In this document: positions 9,313 through 17,662 of the stretch, one piece after another
Layout of the letters: every line of letters starts with the position of its first letter
How positions within the stretch are numbered: the stretch's first letter is position 1
Assembly: GCA_017623655.1 (NCBI GenBank)
Contig: JAGAON010000003.1
Location: forward strand, 124,001-188,000
Direction of reading: 5' to 3'
Origin: Prevotella sp.
GTDB lineage: Bacteria; Bacteroidota; Bacteroidia; Bacteroidales; Bacteroidaceae
Length of the DNA: 64,000 nucleotides
Notes under the pieces: generated by a model
Told to the model about the DNA's origin: nothing
The model's database searches: none
The model's input: only the letters and a program-made list of their open reading frames with translations
Position numbers and translations under genes: made by a program

Positions 9313-9348
9313 GCAAAGGCAACGACCCTCACGGGCTGTTGCCTTTGC
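9313..9348. terminator. Bidirectional intrinsic terminator between convergent genes
   Basis: Perfect 11-bp stem GCAAAGGCAAC (9313-9323) and GTTGCCTTTGC (9338-9348) with a 14-nt loop, followed by TGTTT on the plus side. It lies between the acyltransferase and the convergent porin gene and could end both transcripts. Confidence 0.75.
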
Positions 9349-9402
9349 TGTTTATAAAACCAATAATGTAATGTTATAGTTCGGTATGTGTTGTCCTTTT
9401 GT

Positions 9403-11073
9403 TTAGAAAGACCAATCCACTCCCAGACCAATCACGCGGTTGGTACGTGTGAATTTGTCGCTGCCGGAGAAGTCAGTCTTTTGTATCTGGCCGGCAATAC
9501 CGTTCATGGCGCTGTTAAGGGCGGCAGGGTTGAGGCCGGCAAGTTTGGCAAGTGCCTGTCCGGCTTCTGTCTGCATACCCTCCGTAAGGCCTGTCTGCAA
9601 CTTCTGCGCAAGCCCCTTTATGGTTGCGCCGGCGTTGTTGTAGTCGGCCTGATGGCGCTCATAGTCGCCGTAGAAGGTCTGGAAATACGCCACGTTCACG
9701 TTGACATTCTTCGCCACTTTCACCTTGACGCCGAAGCCGAGTGATGTGGAGCTGACGTTGAATGATATGTCATCCATGTAGTCATCGGTAAAGTTGTACT
9801 GGGTACGCTGGCCTCCTGCGCTGACGGTCAGCCTGTCGCAGACGTCCCATTCGGCACCGAGGAGGTACTCGTTGGTATCGCCTCCGAGCTTGGTCTGCAT
9901 ATCGTCGTGCTGGTGTCCGTCCTTGTCGAAGAAGTGATGCCAGCCTGCATTGACGCGCACATTGGGCAGAACGCTGTACTGTGCGCCTATGGTCAGGAGG
10001 GCAGGGCTGTCCTCTGCGTCGGTTCTTCCGTCCTCAAAGCGGCTCAACTGGGGTATGAGCTTCACGAGTTCACTGTTTGTTGCACGGTTCTCGAGGCGCA
10101 TACGGGTCTTGAACTCGTACTTCGCCGCGAAGTTAAACTTGTCGTTCAGCTTGTAGTCCACGCCTATGATGGGAGCTATTCCGTAACCCTCCTGGTCGCA
10201 GTTGAGCTGTATTCCCTCCTTGAGCAGGCCGTCAATGGCATCCGCCATGAGCGGTGTCGCGGCGTTAAGCATATCAGGATTGGTTATGATGTTGCCCAAA
10301 GCACCCTTCACAACCCTGTCGTTCTCCCTTACCCATTTGCCCAATGCCTCTGTGGAAGTGGACGGGAACATTCCGCTTCCCTGTGTGTTCAGCTGTATGT
10401 TCCTTACATATCCGTAGTAGTTTGTGGTGCCGTAGAGCAGGCGGAGACCGCCATATACGGACCATTGGTCATTGATTCTGTATGCCGCGCCGAGCGTATA
10501 GCCGTAGTAGTACTGGCGTCCGCGCATATAGGTGTCCATACTGTACGTGTTGTTCGTTGGGAAAAGGTTTGCTCCCGCGGCACCGTTCAGCGTGGCGCCG
10601 AGTGCGTTGAACACTCCCGGGACGAGCGAAACGAGGCTCTCTATTGAGCCGAGGCCGTTGTTGAACTCGCACTTTCCGCCTCCGCCGGTGATGGCAAAGT
10701 TGAATTGGAAAGACCAGTTCTTCCAGTTCTTGGCCACCTGTACTGACGGAACGACAGCCACGTCGGCCTTGCCCTCGAATGTCTTTGTCGGCTGGCCTAT
10801 GTGGCCTGAGTTGCCGGCAAAGCCCGCAAAGGTAGATTCTATGGTACGGGTCTGGTGCGCATTTTGAAGGTTCAGCGACACGTGCCAGCCTTCCGGCATG
10901 AACGCAACGCCCGCAGGGTTGCTGTAAACACCGTCTATTCCTATTGCCGCATCGCGCGCCGGATTGCGCAAAAAGGCTATGTTCTGGTTGGTGTTGGTGA
11001 GAAGTCCGCCGGCACTGGCCGTCGTTGCGGCTGCTATGGCAATCACCGCAGCCATAAATAGTTTCTTAATCAT
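9403..11073 (-). CDS. OmpP1/FadL-family outer-membrane transport protein
   Basis: Outer-membrane beta-barrel of the FadL/TodX type, which passes hydrophobic molecules such as long-chain fatty acids. It has 556 residues from the ATG at 11073 (MIKKLFMAAVIAIAAATTASA, a clear signal peptide). The family pattern follows directly: NPARDAAIGIDGVYSNPAG, the hatch region with its asparagine-proline motif. The chain ends GLGVDWSF with C-terminal Phe, the outer-membrane insertion signal. An in-frame start 19 codons upstream would bury the signal peptide and is rejected. An acyl-CoA ligase lies about 7 kb away; a functional link is only inference. Confidence 0.9.
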   Translation of the reverse strand: MIKKLFMAAVIAIAAATTASAGGLLTNTNQNIAFLRNPARDAAIGIDGVYSNPAGVAFMPEGWHVSLNLQNAHQTRTIESTFAGFAGNSGHIGQPTKTFEGKADVAVVPSVQVAKNWKNWSFQFNFAITGGGGKCEFNNGLGSIESLVSLVPGVFNALGATLNGAAGANLFPTNNTYSMDTYMRGRQYYYGYTLGAAYRINDQWSVYGGLRLLYGTTNYYGYVRNIQLNTQGSGMFPSTSTEALGKWVRENDRVVKGALGNIITNPDMLNAATPLMADAIDGLLKEGIQLNCDQEGYGIAPIIGVDYKLNDKFNFAAKYEFKTRMRLENRATNSELVKLIPQLSRFEDGRTDAEDSPALLTIGAQYSVLPNVRVNAGWHHFFDKDGHQHDDMQTKLGGDTNEYLLGAEWDVCDRLTVSAGGQRTQYNFTDDYMDDISFNVSSTSLGFGVKVKVAKNVNVNVAYFQTFYGDYERHQADYNNAGATIKGLAQKLQTGLTEGMQTEAGQALAKLAGLNPAALNSAMNGIAGQIQKTDFSGSDKFTRTNRVIGLGVDWSF

Positions 11074-11127
11074 CTTTTTAATATTCTTTAATCGGTTTGC
11101 TGCACTTTTTGTTTTATTTTGCGGTTG

Positions 11128-11135
11128 CAAAGGTA
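11128..11135 (-). promoter_or_regulatory. Minus-strand -7 box for the OmpP1/FadL-type gene
   Basis: Reads TACCTTTG on the minus strand, a full match to the Bacteroidetes -7 consensus TAnnTTTG, about 55 nt before the chosen start codon. No clear TTTG box was seen at the expected upstream distance; the region is AT-rich. Confidence 0.6.
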
Positions 11136-11227
11136 TTCAATTAATAAATAATTATAATTGATTGTTCGATTTTTCCGTTTGTAATTATGATATATTAACA
11201 TTAGCGTGTGTAACAGTAACGGAAAGT

Positions 11228-11258
11228 TTTGTGGTTTGATATTTTTGTTGTAACTTTG
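11228..11258 (+). promoter_or_regulatory. Promoter of dtd
   Basis: TTTG at 11228-11231, then 19 nt, then TAACTTTG at 11251-11258: a full Bacteroidetes sigma-ABfr promoter. The dtd ATG lies 45 nt downstream. Confidence 0.85.
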
Positions 11259-11303
11259 CAACACTAAGTATATGGTAATAACAAAGTAAACGGACTACAA
11301 GCA

Positions 11304-11756
11304 ATGCGGGCTGTGATACAGAGAGTGGCTCACGCCTCGGTCACCATCGGCGGGGTAGTGAAGTCAAGGATAGGGCAGGGCTGTCTGGTTCTGCTGGGAT
11401 GTGAGAACGCTGACACGCAGGATGACATAGAATGGCTGGCGAAGAAGATTGCCGCACTGAGGATATTCGATGACGATCAGGGCGTGATGAACCGCAGCGT
11501 GACCGATGTTGGCGGCGAGATACTGGTGGTTTCGCAGTTCACCCTGTGGGCTTCGTACAAGAAAGGCAACCGCCCCAGCTACCTCAGGGCGGGCAGTCAC
11601 GAGGTGACGGTGCCGCTTTACGAGAAGTTCGTGGCCGCCATGGCCGTGCAGTTAGGCAAGCCCGTGCAGACGGGAGAGTTCGGGGCGGACATGAAAGTGG
11701 AGCTGCTCAACGACGGTCCGGTGACCATCTGCATGGATACGAAGAACAAGGAGTAG
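11304..11756 (+). CDS. dtd: D-aminoacyl-tRNA deacylase
   Basis: Hydrolyses D-amino acids (for example D-Tyr) wrongly attached to tRNA, protecting translation. The protein has 150 residues, the usual length. It begins MRAVIQRVAHASVTI and shows both active-site signatures: the SQFTL segment (VVSQFTLWASYKKGNRPSY) and the cis Gly-Pro segment (NDGPVTICMDT). It has a strong promoter of its own and is divergent from the OmpP1/FadL-type gene. Confidence 0.96.
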   Translation: MRAVIQRVAHASVTIGGVVKSRIGQGCLVLLGCENADTQDDIEWLAKKIAALRIFDDDQGVMNRSVTDVGGEILVVSQFTLWASYKKGNRPSYLRAGSHEVTVPLYEKFVAAMAVQLGKPVQTGEFGADMKVELLNDGPVTICMDTKNKE

Positions 11757-11821
11757 GGGAGACGTCCGGCAGTCAGTATATGATTGTGCGGAGTTGCAGG
11801 CCGGCAGCGGTCTCATCCGCG

Positions 11822-11922
11822 TTGTAGGGACGCACCTTGGTGCGTCCGCCGATGCGTTGAGACATGACCGCCGACACGTGGAAACCACGGTGATTCGGAC
11901 GCACCAAGGTGCGTCCCTACAA
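11822..11922. repeat. GGACGCACC palindromic element, copy 1
   Basis: Two hairpin arms, the first TTGTAGGGACGCACCTTGGT and onwards (11822-11847), the second its inverted copy ending in GGTGCGTCCCTACAA (11897-11922), around about 49 nt. Each arm is itself a palindrome (GGACGCACC..GGTGCGTCC). It is joined to array copy 3 by a 33-nt linker containing GGCGTTACAAA. Confidence 0.92.
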
Positions 11923-11955
11923 CACATTGCGATTCACGGCGTTACAAAGCCCGTT

Positions 11956-12040
11956 GTAAAAGGGTGCTGATTACCGTGCAATCAGGTGCTAATTACCATG
12001 CAATCAGGTGCTGATTACAACGTAAAAGGGTGCTGATTAC
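11956..12040. repeat. 85-bp four-unit dyad array, copy 3
   Basis: Units start at 11956, 11978, 12000 and 12022; spacers CGT, CAT, AAC. It reads +A +P +P +A, all in one direction. With the adjacent palindromic element it fills most of the 349-bp gap between dtd and the next gene; nothing else recognisable was seen there. Confidence 0.97.
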
Positions 12041-12105
12041 AACGCCCTCTACAACAAACTGGTTTTCAAGATATAAAAAACAATATATAAATAAGGAACA
12101 AACGT

Positions 12106-13041
12106 ATGGCAAACAGGATTAAGGAGATATTCGGAATAGAGCATCCCGTCATAGCCGGCGGCATGGCATGGTGCAGCGGTTGGAGACTCGCCGCGGCGGT
12201 AAGTAACGCCGGCGGCCTGGGACTGATAGGTGCCGGCACCATGACGGTGGAGCTTTTGCGTGAGCATATACAGAAAATCAAGGCGGCGACGGACAAGCCA
12301 TGGGGCATAAACCTGCCGCTGATGTACCCGCAGATAGACTCGCTTATCGACATGATAATAGCTGAAGGCTGCAAGATAGTGTTCACATCAGCCGGCAGTC
12401 CGAAGAAATACACGCAGCGTTTCCATGATGCCGGCATGACGGTAGCCCACGTTGTAAGCTCGTCAAAGTTCGCAAAGAAGTGCGAAGAGGCCGGTGTGGA
12501 TGTGGTAGTGGCCGAAGGTTTCGAGGCGGGAGGCCACAACGGCCGTGAGGAAACGACCACCATGTGCCTCATACCGCAGGTTCGTCAGGCCACCACACTG
12601 CCCGTGATAGCCGCCGGAGGCATAGCGTCAGGCGCGGCGTGCCTTGCCGCACAGGTGCTGGGAGCGGAGGGAGTGCAGATAGGAACGCTCTTCGCGCTGG
12701 CCGAGGAAAGTTCCGCTTCCGACGCGTTCAAGCAGCGCTGCATCGGCCTTCAGGAAGGAGACACGATGCTGTGCCTTAAAAAACTCGCCCCGTCAAGGCT
12801 GGTGAAGAACCCTCTCTACGACCGCATAGCTGAGGCTGAAGGCCGCGGGGCGGACGTGAAGGAACTGCTGGAGATACTTGGGGAGAAATCGACAAGGCGC
12901 GGAATATTTGACGGTGACGTCGAGAATGGTGAGCTGGAGATAGGCCAGATAGCCTCCGCCATAAAGAAGGTAGAGCCTGTAAGCGTCATCATGCGCCGTC
13001 TGGTGGAAGAGTACAACGCCGCCTTGGCGGGATTAAAATAG
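12106..13041 (+). CDS. Nitronate monooxygenase / FabK-type enoyl-ACP reductase family protein
   Basis: FMN-binding TIM-barrel enzyme of the 2-nitropropane dioxygenase family. It has 311 residues. It begins IKEIFGIEHPVIAGGMAW, has the family GFEAGGHNGRE motif (His near FMN), and the phosphate-binding strand PVIAAGGIASGAACLAAQVLGAEGVQIGTLF. FabK enzymes reduce enoyl-ACP in fatty-acid synthesis, whereas nitronate monooxygenases oxidise alkyl nitronates. The sequence by eye does not separate them; the GHxG motif and lptB as neighbour slightly favour a lipid role. No fabK symbol is assigned. Confidence 0.85.
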   Translation: MANRIKEIFGIEHPVIAGGMAWCSGWRLAAAVSNAGGLGLIGAGTMTVELLREHIQKIKAATDKPWGINLPLMYPQIDSLIDMIIAEGCKIVFTSAGSPKKYTQRFHDAGMTVAHVVSSSKFAKKCEEAGVDVVVAEGFEAGGHNGREETTTMCLIPQVRQATTLPVIAAGGIASGAACLAAQVLGAEGVQIGTLFALAEESSASDAFKQRCIGLQEGDTMLCLKKLAPSRLVKNPLYDRIAEAEGRGADVKELLEILGEKSTRRGIFDGDVENGELEIGQIASAIKKVEPVSVIMRRLVEEYNAALAGLK

Positions 13042-13056
13042 ACAGACAGCCCGGTT

Positions 13057-13836
13057 ATGGAAGAACAGACGTGCTCCACACTGCGCAGTGAGGGACTGGT
13101 GAAGATATACGGCAAGCGCACCGTCGTGAACGATGTGTCGTTCAATGTCAGGCAGGGCGAGATAGTAGGACTGCTCGGTCCCAACGGCGCCGGCAAGACA
13201 ACATCCTTCTATATGACCACCGGCCTGGTGGTACCCAATGCCGGCCGCGTGTTCATTGACGACACGGAGATTACCTCCATGGCCGTTTATGAACACGCAC
13301 GCAATGGCGTTGGTTACCTGCCTCAGGAGGCTTCGGTGTTCAGAAAGATGTCAGTCGAGGACAACATACTGTCCGTTCTCGAGATGACGGGGAAGCCTCG
13401 GGCCTACCAAATGGAGAAGCTGGAGAGCCTTATCAATGAGTTCAGCCTGCAAAAGGTACGCAAGAACAACGGCGACCGCCTCTCCGGAGGCGAGAGAAGG
13501 CGCACGGAGATAGCCCGCTGCCTTGCCATCGAGCCGAAATTCATAATGCTTGACGAGCCGTTTGCGGGCGTTGACCCCATCGCCGTGGAGGAGATTCAGA
13601 ACGTGGTGTGGCACCTTAAGCACAAGAACATCGGCATATTGATTACCGACCACAACGTGCACGAGACGCTGAACATTACCGACAGGGCGTACCTCCTGTT
13701 CGAGGGACGCATCCTTTTCCATGGAACGCCGGACGAACTGGCTGCCAACCAGACGGTGAGAGAGAAGTATCTCGGCACCAATTTCAGGCTGCAGCGCAAG
13801 ACATTCGATGCTCCGGGCAGTGGGACGGAGGTCTGA
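13057..13836 (+). CDS. lptB: LPS export ABC transporter ATP-binding protein LptB
   Basis: Cytoplasmic ATPase that drives lipopolysaccharide extraction by LptFG. It has 259 residues. Walker [10 protein letters not shown], the Q-loop region [20 protein letters not shown] (typical of LptB), signature LSGGERRR, Walker [13 protein letters not shown] and the H-loop [10 protein letters not shown] are all present. It starts 16 nt after the FabK-type gene, suggesting co-transcription. The C-terminus (about [11 protein letters not shown]) is normal, followed by about ten extra residues. The other lpt genes are not in this window. Confidence 0.95.
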   Translation: MEEQTCSTLRSEGLVKIYGKRTVVNDVSFNVRQGEIVGLLGPNGAGKTTSFYMTTGLVVPNAGRVFIDDTEITSMAVYEHARNGVGYLPQEASVFRKMSVEDNILSVLEMTGKPRAYQMEKLESLINEFSLQKVRKNNGDRLSGGERRRTEIARCLAIEPKFIMLDEPFAGVDPIAVEEIQNVVWHLKHKNIGILITDHNVHETLNITDRAYLLFEGRILFHGTPDELAANQTVREKYLGTNFRLQRKTFDAPGSGTEV

Positions 13837-14041
13837 ACCGCCGCTTGCGAAGATAATAAAGAAGAGCGAAGAAGACCTGCCTATTTCCGCCAAGGGCATC
13901 AATGTCGGCATGAGCGGCAAGTCATCGGCCAAGAAAGGCAGTGCCGCGACAAGGAAAAAGGCGGTGAAGAAGAATGCCGGCACGGCTAAGAAAGGCGCAT
14001 CAACAAAGCGTTCCGTGCGGCGGACAAACGCCCTTAAATGA
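13808..14041 (+). CDS. Possible small Lys/Ala-rich basic protein
   Basis: A 77-codon frame overlapping the last 29 nt of lptB. From about residue 37 it is rich in Lys, Ala, Ser and Thr ([17 protein letters not shown]) with no hydrophobic segment, recalling histone-H1-like or nucleic-acid-binding tails. Coding bias and a sensible sequence beyond the lptB stop support it. The first ~10 codons are only the lptB tail read in another frame, so the true start may be later. Not a recognised family. Confidence 0.4.
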   Translation: MLRAVGRRSEPPLAKIIKKSEEDLPISAKGINVGMSGKSSAKKGSAATRKKAVKKNAGTAKKGASTKRSVRRTNALK

Positions 14042-14085
14042 CCTGCGGCGGCCAAACACCGTTGCAGGATGGGGCAGGGCATAAC

Positions 14086-14170
14086 GCAAACAGGTGCTGA
14101 TTACAATGTAATCAGCACCTGTTTGTTGTGTAATCAGCACCTGATTACGATGTAATTAGCACCCTTTTGC
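14086..14170. repeat. 85-bp four-unit dyad array, copy 4
   Basis: Units start at 14086, 14108, 14130 and 14152; spacers AAT, TGT, GAT. It reads +C -C -P -A. It lies in the convergent gap between lptB (or the small basic frame) and the barrel gene. A 33-nt linker containing CGTTTGTAACGCATTGAATC joins it to palindromic element copy 2; read from the palindrome side the order is the same as in the copy 3 composite. Confidence 0.96.
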
Positions 14171-14203
14171 GGCGGCGTTTGTAACGCATTGAATCATAAC
14201 GTC

Positions 14204-14302
14204 TTGTAGGGACGCACCTTGGTGCGTCCGGTTTCGCTTGCCGGTGCGTCCGAATCGCCGCACAACTCGCATTGGCGGACGCACCAAGGTGCGTCCCTAC
14301 AA
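14204..14302. repeat. GGACGCACC palindromic element, copy 2
   Basis: Outer arms TTGTAGGGACGCACC and GGTGCGTCCCTACAA, with two internal GGTGCGTCC words and a GGACGCACC in between. The right flank (14303-14404) is similar to the right flank of copy 4 of this family (shared GGTTTACA, GGATGCA, GGCAAGGA and GCCGT words), so the mobile or duplicated unit may be longer than the palindrome. It lies 107 nt before the end of the barrel gene. Confidence 0.9.
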
Positions 14303-14408
14303 GGATGGTTTACAAACATCGTACCGGGATGCAGAAGGCTCTTAGCCGTCTGCATGGCAAGGAGGCCGTACCAACTTTCATAGCCATGCAACTACCATTG
14401 TGCCATTA

Positions 14409-15440
14409 TTAGAATGTATATCCGGCCGCAATGCGCAAAGTTCCTTTGCTTGGAGAGTCTTCACTGTCGGATGACACAGTACAATAACCTGCGGATATAT
14501 CGACGCTTTGCTTCTTGCCTGTCATAATTGATATACCAACAGTTGGATTAACTGCAAATTTGATGTCATAATATGCTGCAATTCCCATATCAACCTGTGC
14601 AAACGGGTAGATTCTGTCGGTGATATTTACCTGTTTAACCTTATATCTGGCGCGTGCCATAATGTTTCCATAGAAATCTTGAAGATTGTCACTGGAAGAG
14701 GCATACTTACCGTTCCATTGCCACTTTTCAGTGAACGTACCCATGCCTATGCTATATCCGGCATATAGATTCGGAAGTTTTGTCGGCATTATAGCATTAA
14801 ATCTGAATCCTATAAAGTTCTTGTATTTATATTCTGTAACATCGTCTGACGCTCTTTCTTTTGTGTAAGAAACCGGTAACATGGTCTCTAATTCCATGCT
14901 ATATTCAAACTTCTTGAAGAACCTTGCCAACCCGTGGCCACCGGCATTGAAACTGATACCGGTGTTAAAGCCAAGGTAATCACTGCCACCACCGCTGGCA
15001 AGAGTTCGCGTATAGCCGAACCCCAGATTGACAGTATTGTTCTTTGATACCGGGACTTTTACGCCTACAACGGGATTTATGCGTCCGTTTCCGGTGCCGT
15101 TTCCGCCACTTACGTTGAAGTCATAGCCCGCTTGGAATGATATGTAGGGCGTAAGGCTTTCCGTAGGGAAATCCACTTCGGCGCGTGCAAAGAGCGGAAT
15201 GCCTGCGGTTTTGAATTTTGTGTCTGTTATAATACCTGTGCCGGCGCCGATATAAAACTGCTCGTTGATATGCCTGCCATACTCTGTTTGCAGAAGAAGC
15301 ATATCAGGTACTTCTTTTTTCAGCCCGATGTTGTAGCCTATGTTTACGCTGAACTCATTGGGAGACTTGGCGGTTGTCTGTGCAGATGATATTCCGGCAG
15401 ATGCCATTGTGAGTAAAAATAATAGGAGATGTTTTTTCAT
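14409..15440 (-). CDS. Outer-membrane beta-barrel protein of unknown function
   Basis: 343 residues from the ATG at 15440. The signal peptide MKKHLLLFLLTMASAGISSA is followed by Gln, then a chain of alternating hydrophobic strands with Gly/Asn turns (FSVNIGYNIGLKKE, YISFQAGYDFNVSGGNGTG, VNLGFGYTRTLASGGG) and a terminal aromatic residue (RIAAGYTF). These are hallmarks of a 12-16 strand barrel. No named family was recognised. A 10-codon upstream extension is rejected because it precedes the signal peptide. Upstream on the same strand lies an 86-nt hairpin that could be in its leader. Confidence 0.75.
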   Translation of the reverse strand: MKKHLLLFLLTMASAGISSAQTTAKSPNEFSVNIGYNIGLKKEVPDMLLLQTEYGRHINEQFYIGAGTGIITDTKFKTAGIPLFARAEVDFPTESLTPYISFQAGYDFNVSGGNGTGNGRINPVVGVKVPVSKNNTVNLGFGYTRTLASGGGSDYLGFNTGISFNAGGHGLARFFKKFEYSMELETMLPVSYTKERASDDVTEYKYKNFIGFRFNAIMPTKLPNLYAGYSIGMGTFTEKWQWNGKYASSSDNLQDFYGNIMARARYKVKQVNITDRIYPFAQVDMGIAAYYDIKFAVNPTVGISIMTGKKQSVDISAGYCTVSSDSEDSPSKGTLRIAAGYTF

Positions 15441-15461
15441 TTGTTTGATAAATGCTAAAAA

Positions 15462-15547
15462 GGCGCACACCGTTCCCTAATGCTTGCCTCTTTATCCGGT
15501 TACCGCCAAGTGACCTTACACATGCCAAGCACGGAACGGTCCACGCC
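15462..15547. ncRNA. Candidate structured RNA or leader hairpin, strand uncertain
   Basis: An 86-nt nested inverted repeat. GGCG (15462-15465) pairs with CGCC (15544-15547), CCGTTCC (15470-15476) with GGAACGG (15533-15539), TGCTTG (15481-15486) with CAAGCA (15526-15531), and GGTTAC with GTGACC around 15499-15515. It has no U-tract and does not match SRP RNA, tmRNA, 6S or a riboswitch recognised by eye. It starts 22 nt upstream of the barrel gene's start codon, so it could be that gene's leader or a separate RNA. The rest of the 387-bp gap (15548-15827) shows nothing else recognised. Confidence 0.45.
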
Positions 15548-15827
15548 TTATTGACGTGAACTTCCTGTCTGCTTGTTCTCATGTGTATGGCGAATATTGG
15601 CGGTATTCGATAAAGAGAGAACAAGAGCCTAAAAGCTCATATACTATGTTTGTTTAATTTATATGTTCAAGTGTGCCCACCTTTCGATTGTTAATAAATA
15701 AGAGTAACGTTGGGAACAGTTGCTACCATGGTGGTTAGTTCCCTGATATGGTGGTCGTCTTGTGATGTATTTAAGTTGTTTTGCCTCCTTTCTTGTAATG
15801 TTTTACCTCTGTCTTTGTATTGAAACT

Positions 15828-16319
15828 CTATCGGTATTCCTCCGGCAACTCGTCCCTCCAGTCGGAGTATGGGGCTGTAAGCAGGTTCTTGTTGTAGAAA
15901 TGTCGGTTGCCGGAAACCTCCGGTCCGAGGAACGGGGGGGCTTCAAACGGTTCGTCTTCGCTTTGCAGTTCCACCTCGCAGAACAGCAGTCCCTCGTTTG
16001 AACCGTGAAATTCATCTACTTCAAACACGTGCCCCTTGTATGGCACAAGGTGTCTTACCTTTTCTACATAGCCCCCGCGGCACAGCTGAAGCATGGCTTG
16101 CGCGTCGTCAAGGGGTATCTTGCGCTCGAACTCGTAACGCGAGATTCCGCCGTTCATTGACGGCCCTTTGATGGTGAGATACGCCTCTCCGCCGCGCAGG
16201 CGGATGCGTACCGTGGCGCCTTTCACGTCCATGTAGCCCTGAAGAATCTCCGTTGACGATGTAACGAGGCTCCGGAACGAGCCGTCACGCTTGACAAGGA
16301 ACTTGCGTTCTATCTCCAT
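15828..16319 (-). CDS. CYTH-domain protein (triphosphatase/adenylate-cyclase-like)
   Basis: 163 residues forming one CYTH domain. It opens with the signature EIERKFLV, then RIRLRGGEAYLTIKG and YEFERKIPLDDAQAML, giving the alternating Glu/Arg/Lys pattern of the tunnel that binds triphosphates and two metal ions. Bacterial single-domain members usually hydrolyse inorganic triphosphate or nucleotide triphosphates; a cyclase role is less likely. The start codon follows the stop of the small membrane protein directly, so the two are translated together after prfB. Confidence 0.88.
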   Translation of the reverse strand: MEIERKFLVKRDGSFRSLVTSSTEILQGYMDVKGATVRIRLRGGEAYLTIKGPSMNGGISRYEFERKIPLDDAQAMLQLCRGGYVEKVRHLVPYKGHVFEVDEFHGSNEGLLFCEVELQSEDEPFEAPPFLGPEVSGNRHFYNKNLLTAPYSDWRDELPEEYR

Positions 16320-16472
16320 TTATCCGAGTATCATCATGGAGTAAACGGCATATATCACTCCGAGCAGCACGAGAACGGCGAATATCCAGTTTATGACCTT
16401 GCGTCCCTCCTGCTCTTTCTTCTGTGCGAATGCGGCGCGCTTTGCGTTGGCCTTTGTCTTGTTTTTGTTCAT
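16320..16472 (-). CDS. Small single-span membrane protein
   Basis: A 50-residue frame, beginning MNKNKTKANAKRAAFAQKKE and ending with one hydrophobic span, VINWIFAVLVLLGVIYAVY, then SMMILG. The Lys/Arg-rich first half predicts the N-terminus in the cytoplasm. The ATG at 16472 is 25 nt after the prfB stop and its TAA is immediately before the CYTH ATG. Tight packing between two real genes and a clean membrane span support it as a true gene. No function is known to me. Confidence 0.75.
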   Translation of the reverse strand: MNKNKTKANAKRAAFAQKKEQEGRKVINWIFAVLVLLGVIYAVYSMMILG

Positions 16473-16497
16473 AGTGTTTTGTGATTTGGTTATAGTA

Positions 16498-17622
16498 TTA
16501 TTGTATTTCCTCCTTGTTGTTTATTTCCATGAGGTATGCTTTGATGAAGCCGTCGAGCTTTCCGTCCATCACTGCATCGACGTCTGAGGTCTGATAGTTG
16601 GTCCTGTGGTCTTTCACCCGGCGGTCGTCGAAGACGTATGAGCGTATCTGGCTGCCCCATTCTATCTTCATTTTCCCGGCTTCTATCGCCGCCTGTGCCT
16701 CCATTCTCTTCTTCATGGCGCGGTCATAGAGCTGTGATTTCAGTAGTCGCATGGCGTTTTCGCGGTTCTGCTGCTGCTTGCGGCTCTCGGTGTTGGCAAT
16801 GAGTATCTCCTCTTCTTCGCCCGTGTCGGGGTCGCGGTACATGTATCTCAGCCTCACGCCGGTCTCCACCTTGTTGACGTTCTGTCCTCCCGCTCCTCCC
16901 GAACGGAACGTGTCCCATGAGATGCGGGCGGGATCTACCTCCACTTCTATTGAGTCATCGATGAGCGGGGAGACGAAGACTGACGCGAAACTGGTCATTC
17001 TCTTGCCCTGCGCATTGTACGGACTGACGCGCACAAGGCGGTGTACGCCGTTCTCGGATTTAAGGTATCCGTATGCGTATTCGCCCCCTTCGATCTGCAT
17101 TGTGACGGACTTTATGCCGGCTTCGTCGCCTTCCAGCAGGTCAACGACGGTCACTTTGTACCCGCCTTTCTCCGCCCAGCGCATATACATACGCATAAGC
17201 ATCTGCGCCCAGTCTTGCGCTTCTGTTCCGCCTGCGCCCGAATTGATTTTCAATACGGCGTCCATCGGGTCCTCTTCCTGACGCAGCATATTCCTCAACT
17301 CAAGGCTTTCGATGGCTTTCTGCGCCCTGTCGTAAGCGGCGTCAACCTCTTCTTCCGTCACCATCTCGTCCCGATAGAACTCCATACTCAGCTGAAGCTC
17401 GTCGGCGGCGGTGCGGACTTCATCGTAACCCTCTATCCATTTCTTCAGTTCTCCCACCACCTTCATCTGCTGTCGTGCCCTGTCCGGGTCGTCCCAGAAG
17501 TCCGGTGCCTGTGTCCTCAGGTCCTCTTCCTCGTATGCTATGCGCTTTTTGTCAATGTCAAGATAGCGTGCCAGTGCGTCGGCACGGTCCGTTATGTCTT
17601 TCAGTTGTTCTTGTGTAATCAT
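16498..17622 (-). CDS. prfB: Peptide chain release factor 2
   Basis: Class I release factor for UGA and UAA. It has 374 residues and the catalytic GGQ loop (FRSGGAGGQNVNKVE). The anticodon-like loop reads VSPYNAQGKR, that is SPY where many RF2 proteins have SPF. The frame is continuous: at the place where many bacteria carry the autoregulatory +1 frameshift (TAT CTT TGA C) this gene has TAT CTT GAC (17557-17562, Leu21-Asp22), and the AGGGGG-like stimulator upstream is absent. It is followed by the small membrane protein and CYTH genes. Confidence 0.96.
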   Translation of the reverse strand: MITQEQLKDITDRADALARYLDIDKKRIAYEEEDLRTQAPDFWDDPDRARQQMKVVGELKKWIEGYDEVRTAADELQLSMEFYRDEMVTEEEVDAAYDRAQKAIESLELRNMLRQEEDPMDAVLKINSGAGGTEAQDWAQMLMRMYMRWAEKGGYKVTVVDLLEGDEAGIKSVTMQIEGGEYAYGYLKSENGVHRLVRVSPYNAQGKRMTSFASVFVSPLIDDSIEVEVDPARISWDTFRSGGAGGQNVNKVETGVRLRYMYRDPDTGEEEEILIANTESRKQQQNRENAMRLLKSQLYDRAMKKRMEAQAAIEAGKMKIEWGSQIRSYVFDDRRVKDHRTNYQTSDVDAVMDGKLDGFIKAYLMEINNKEEIQ

Positions 17623-17662
17623 TCAGTTTATGGTTGTTTTTTGCAGGTCTAAGGCGCATTCC

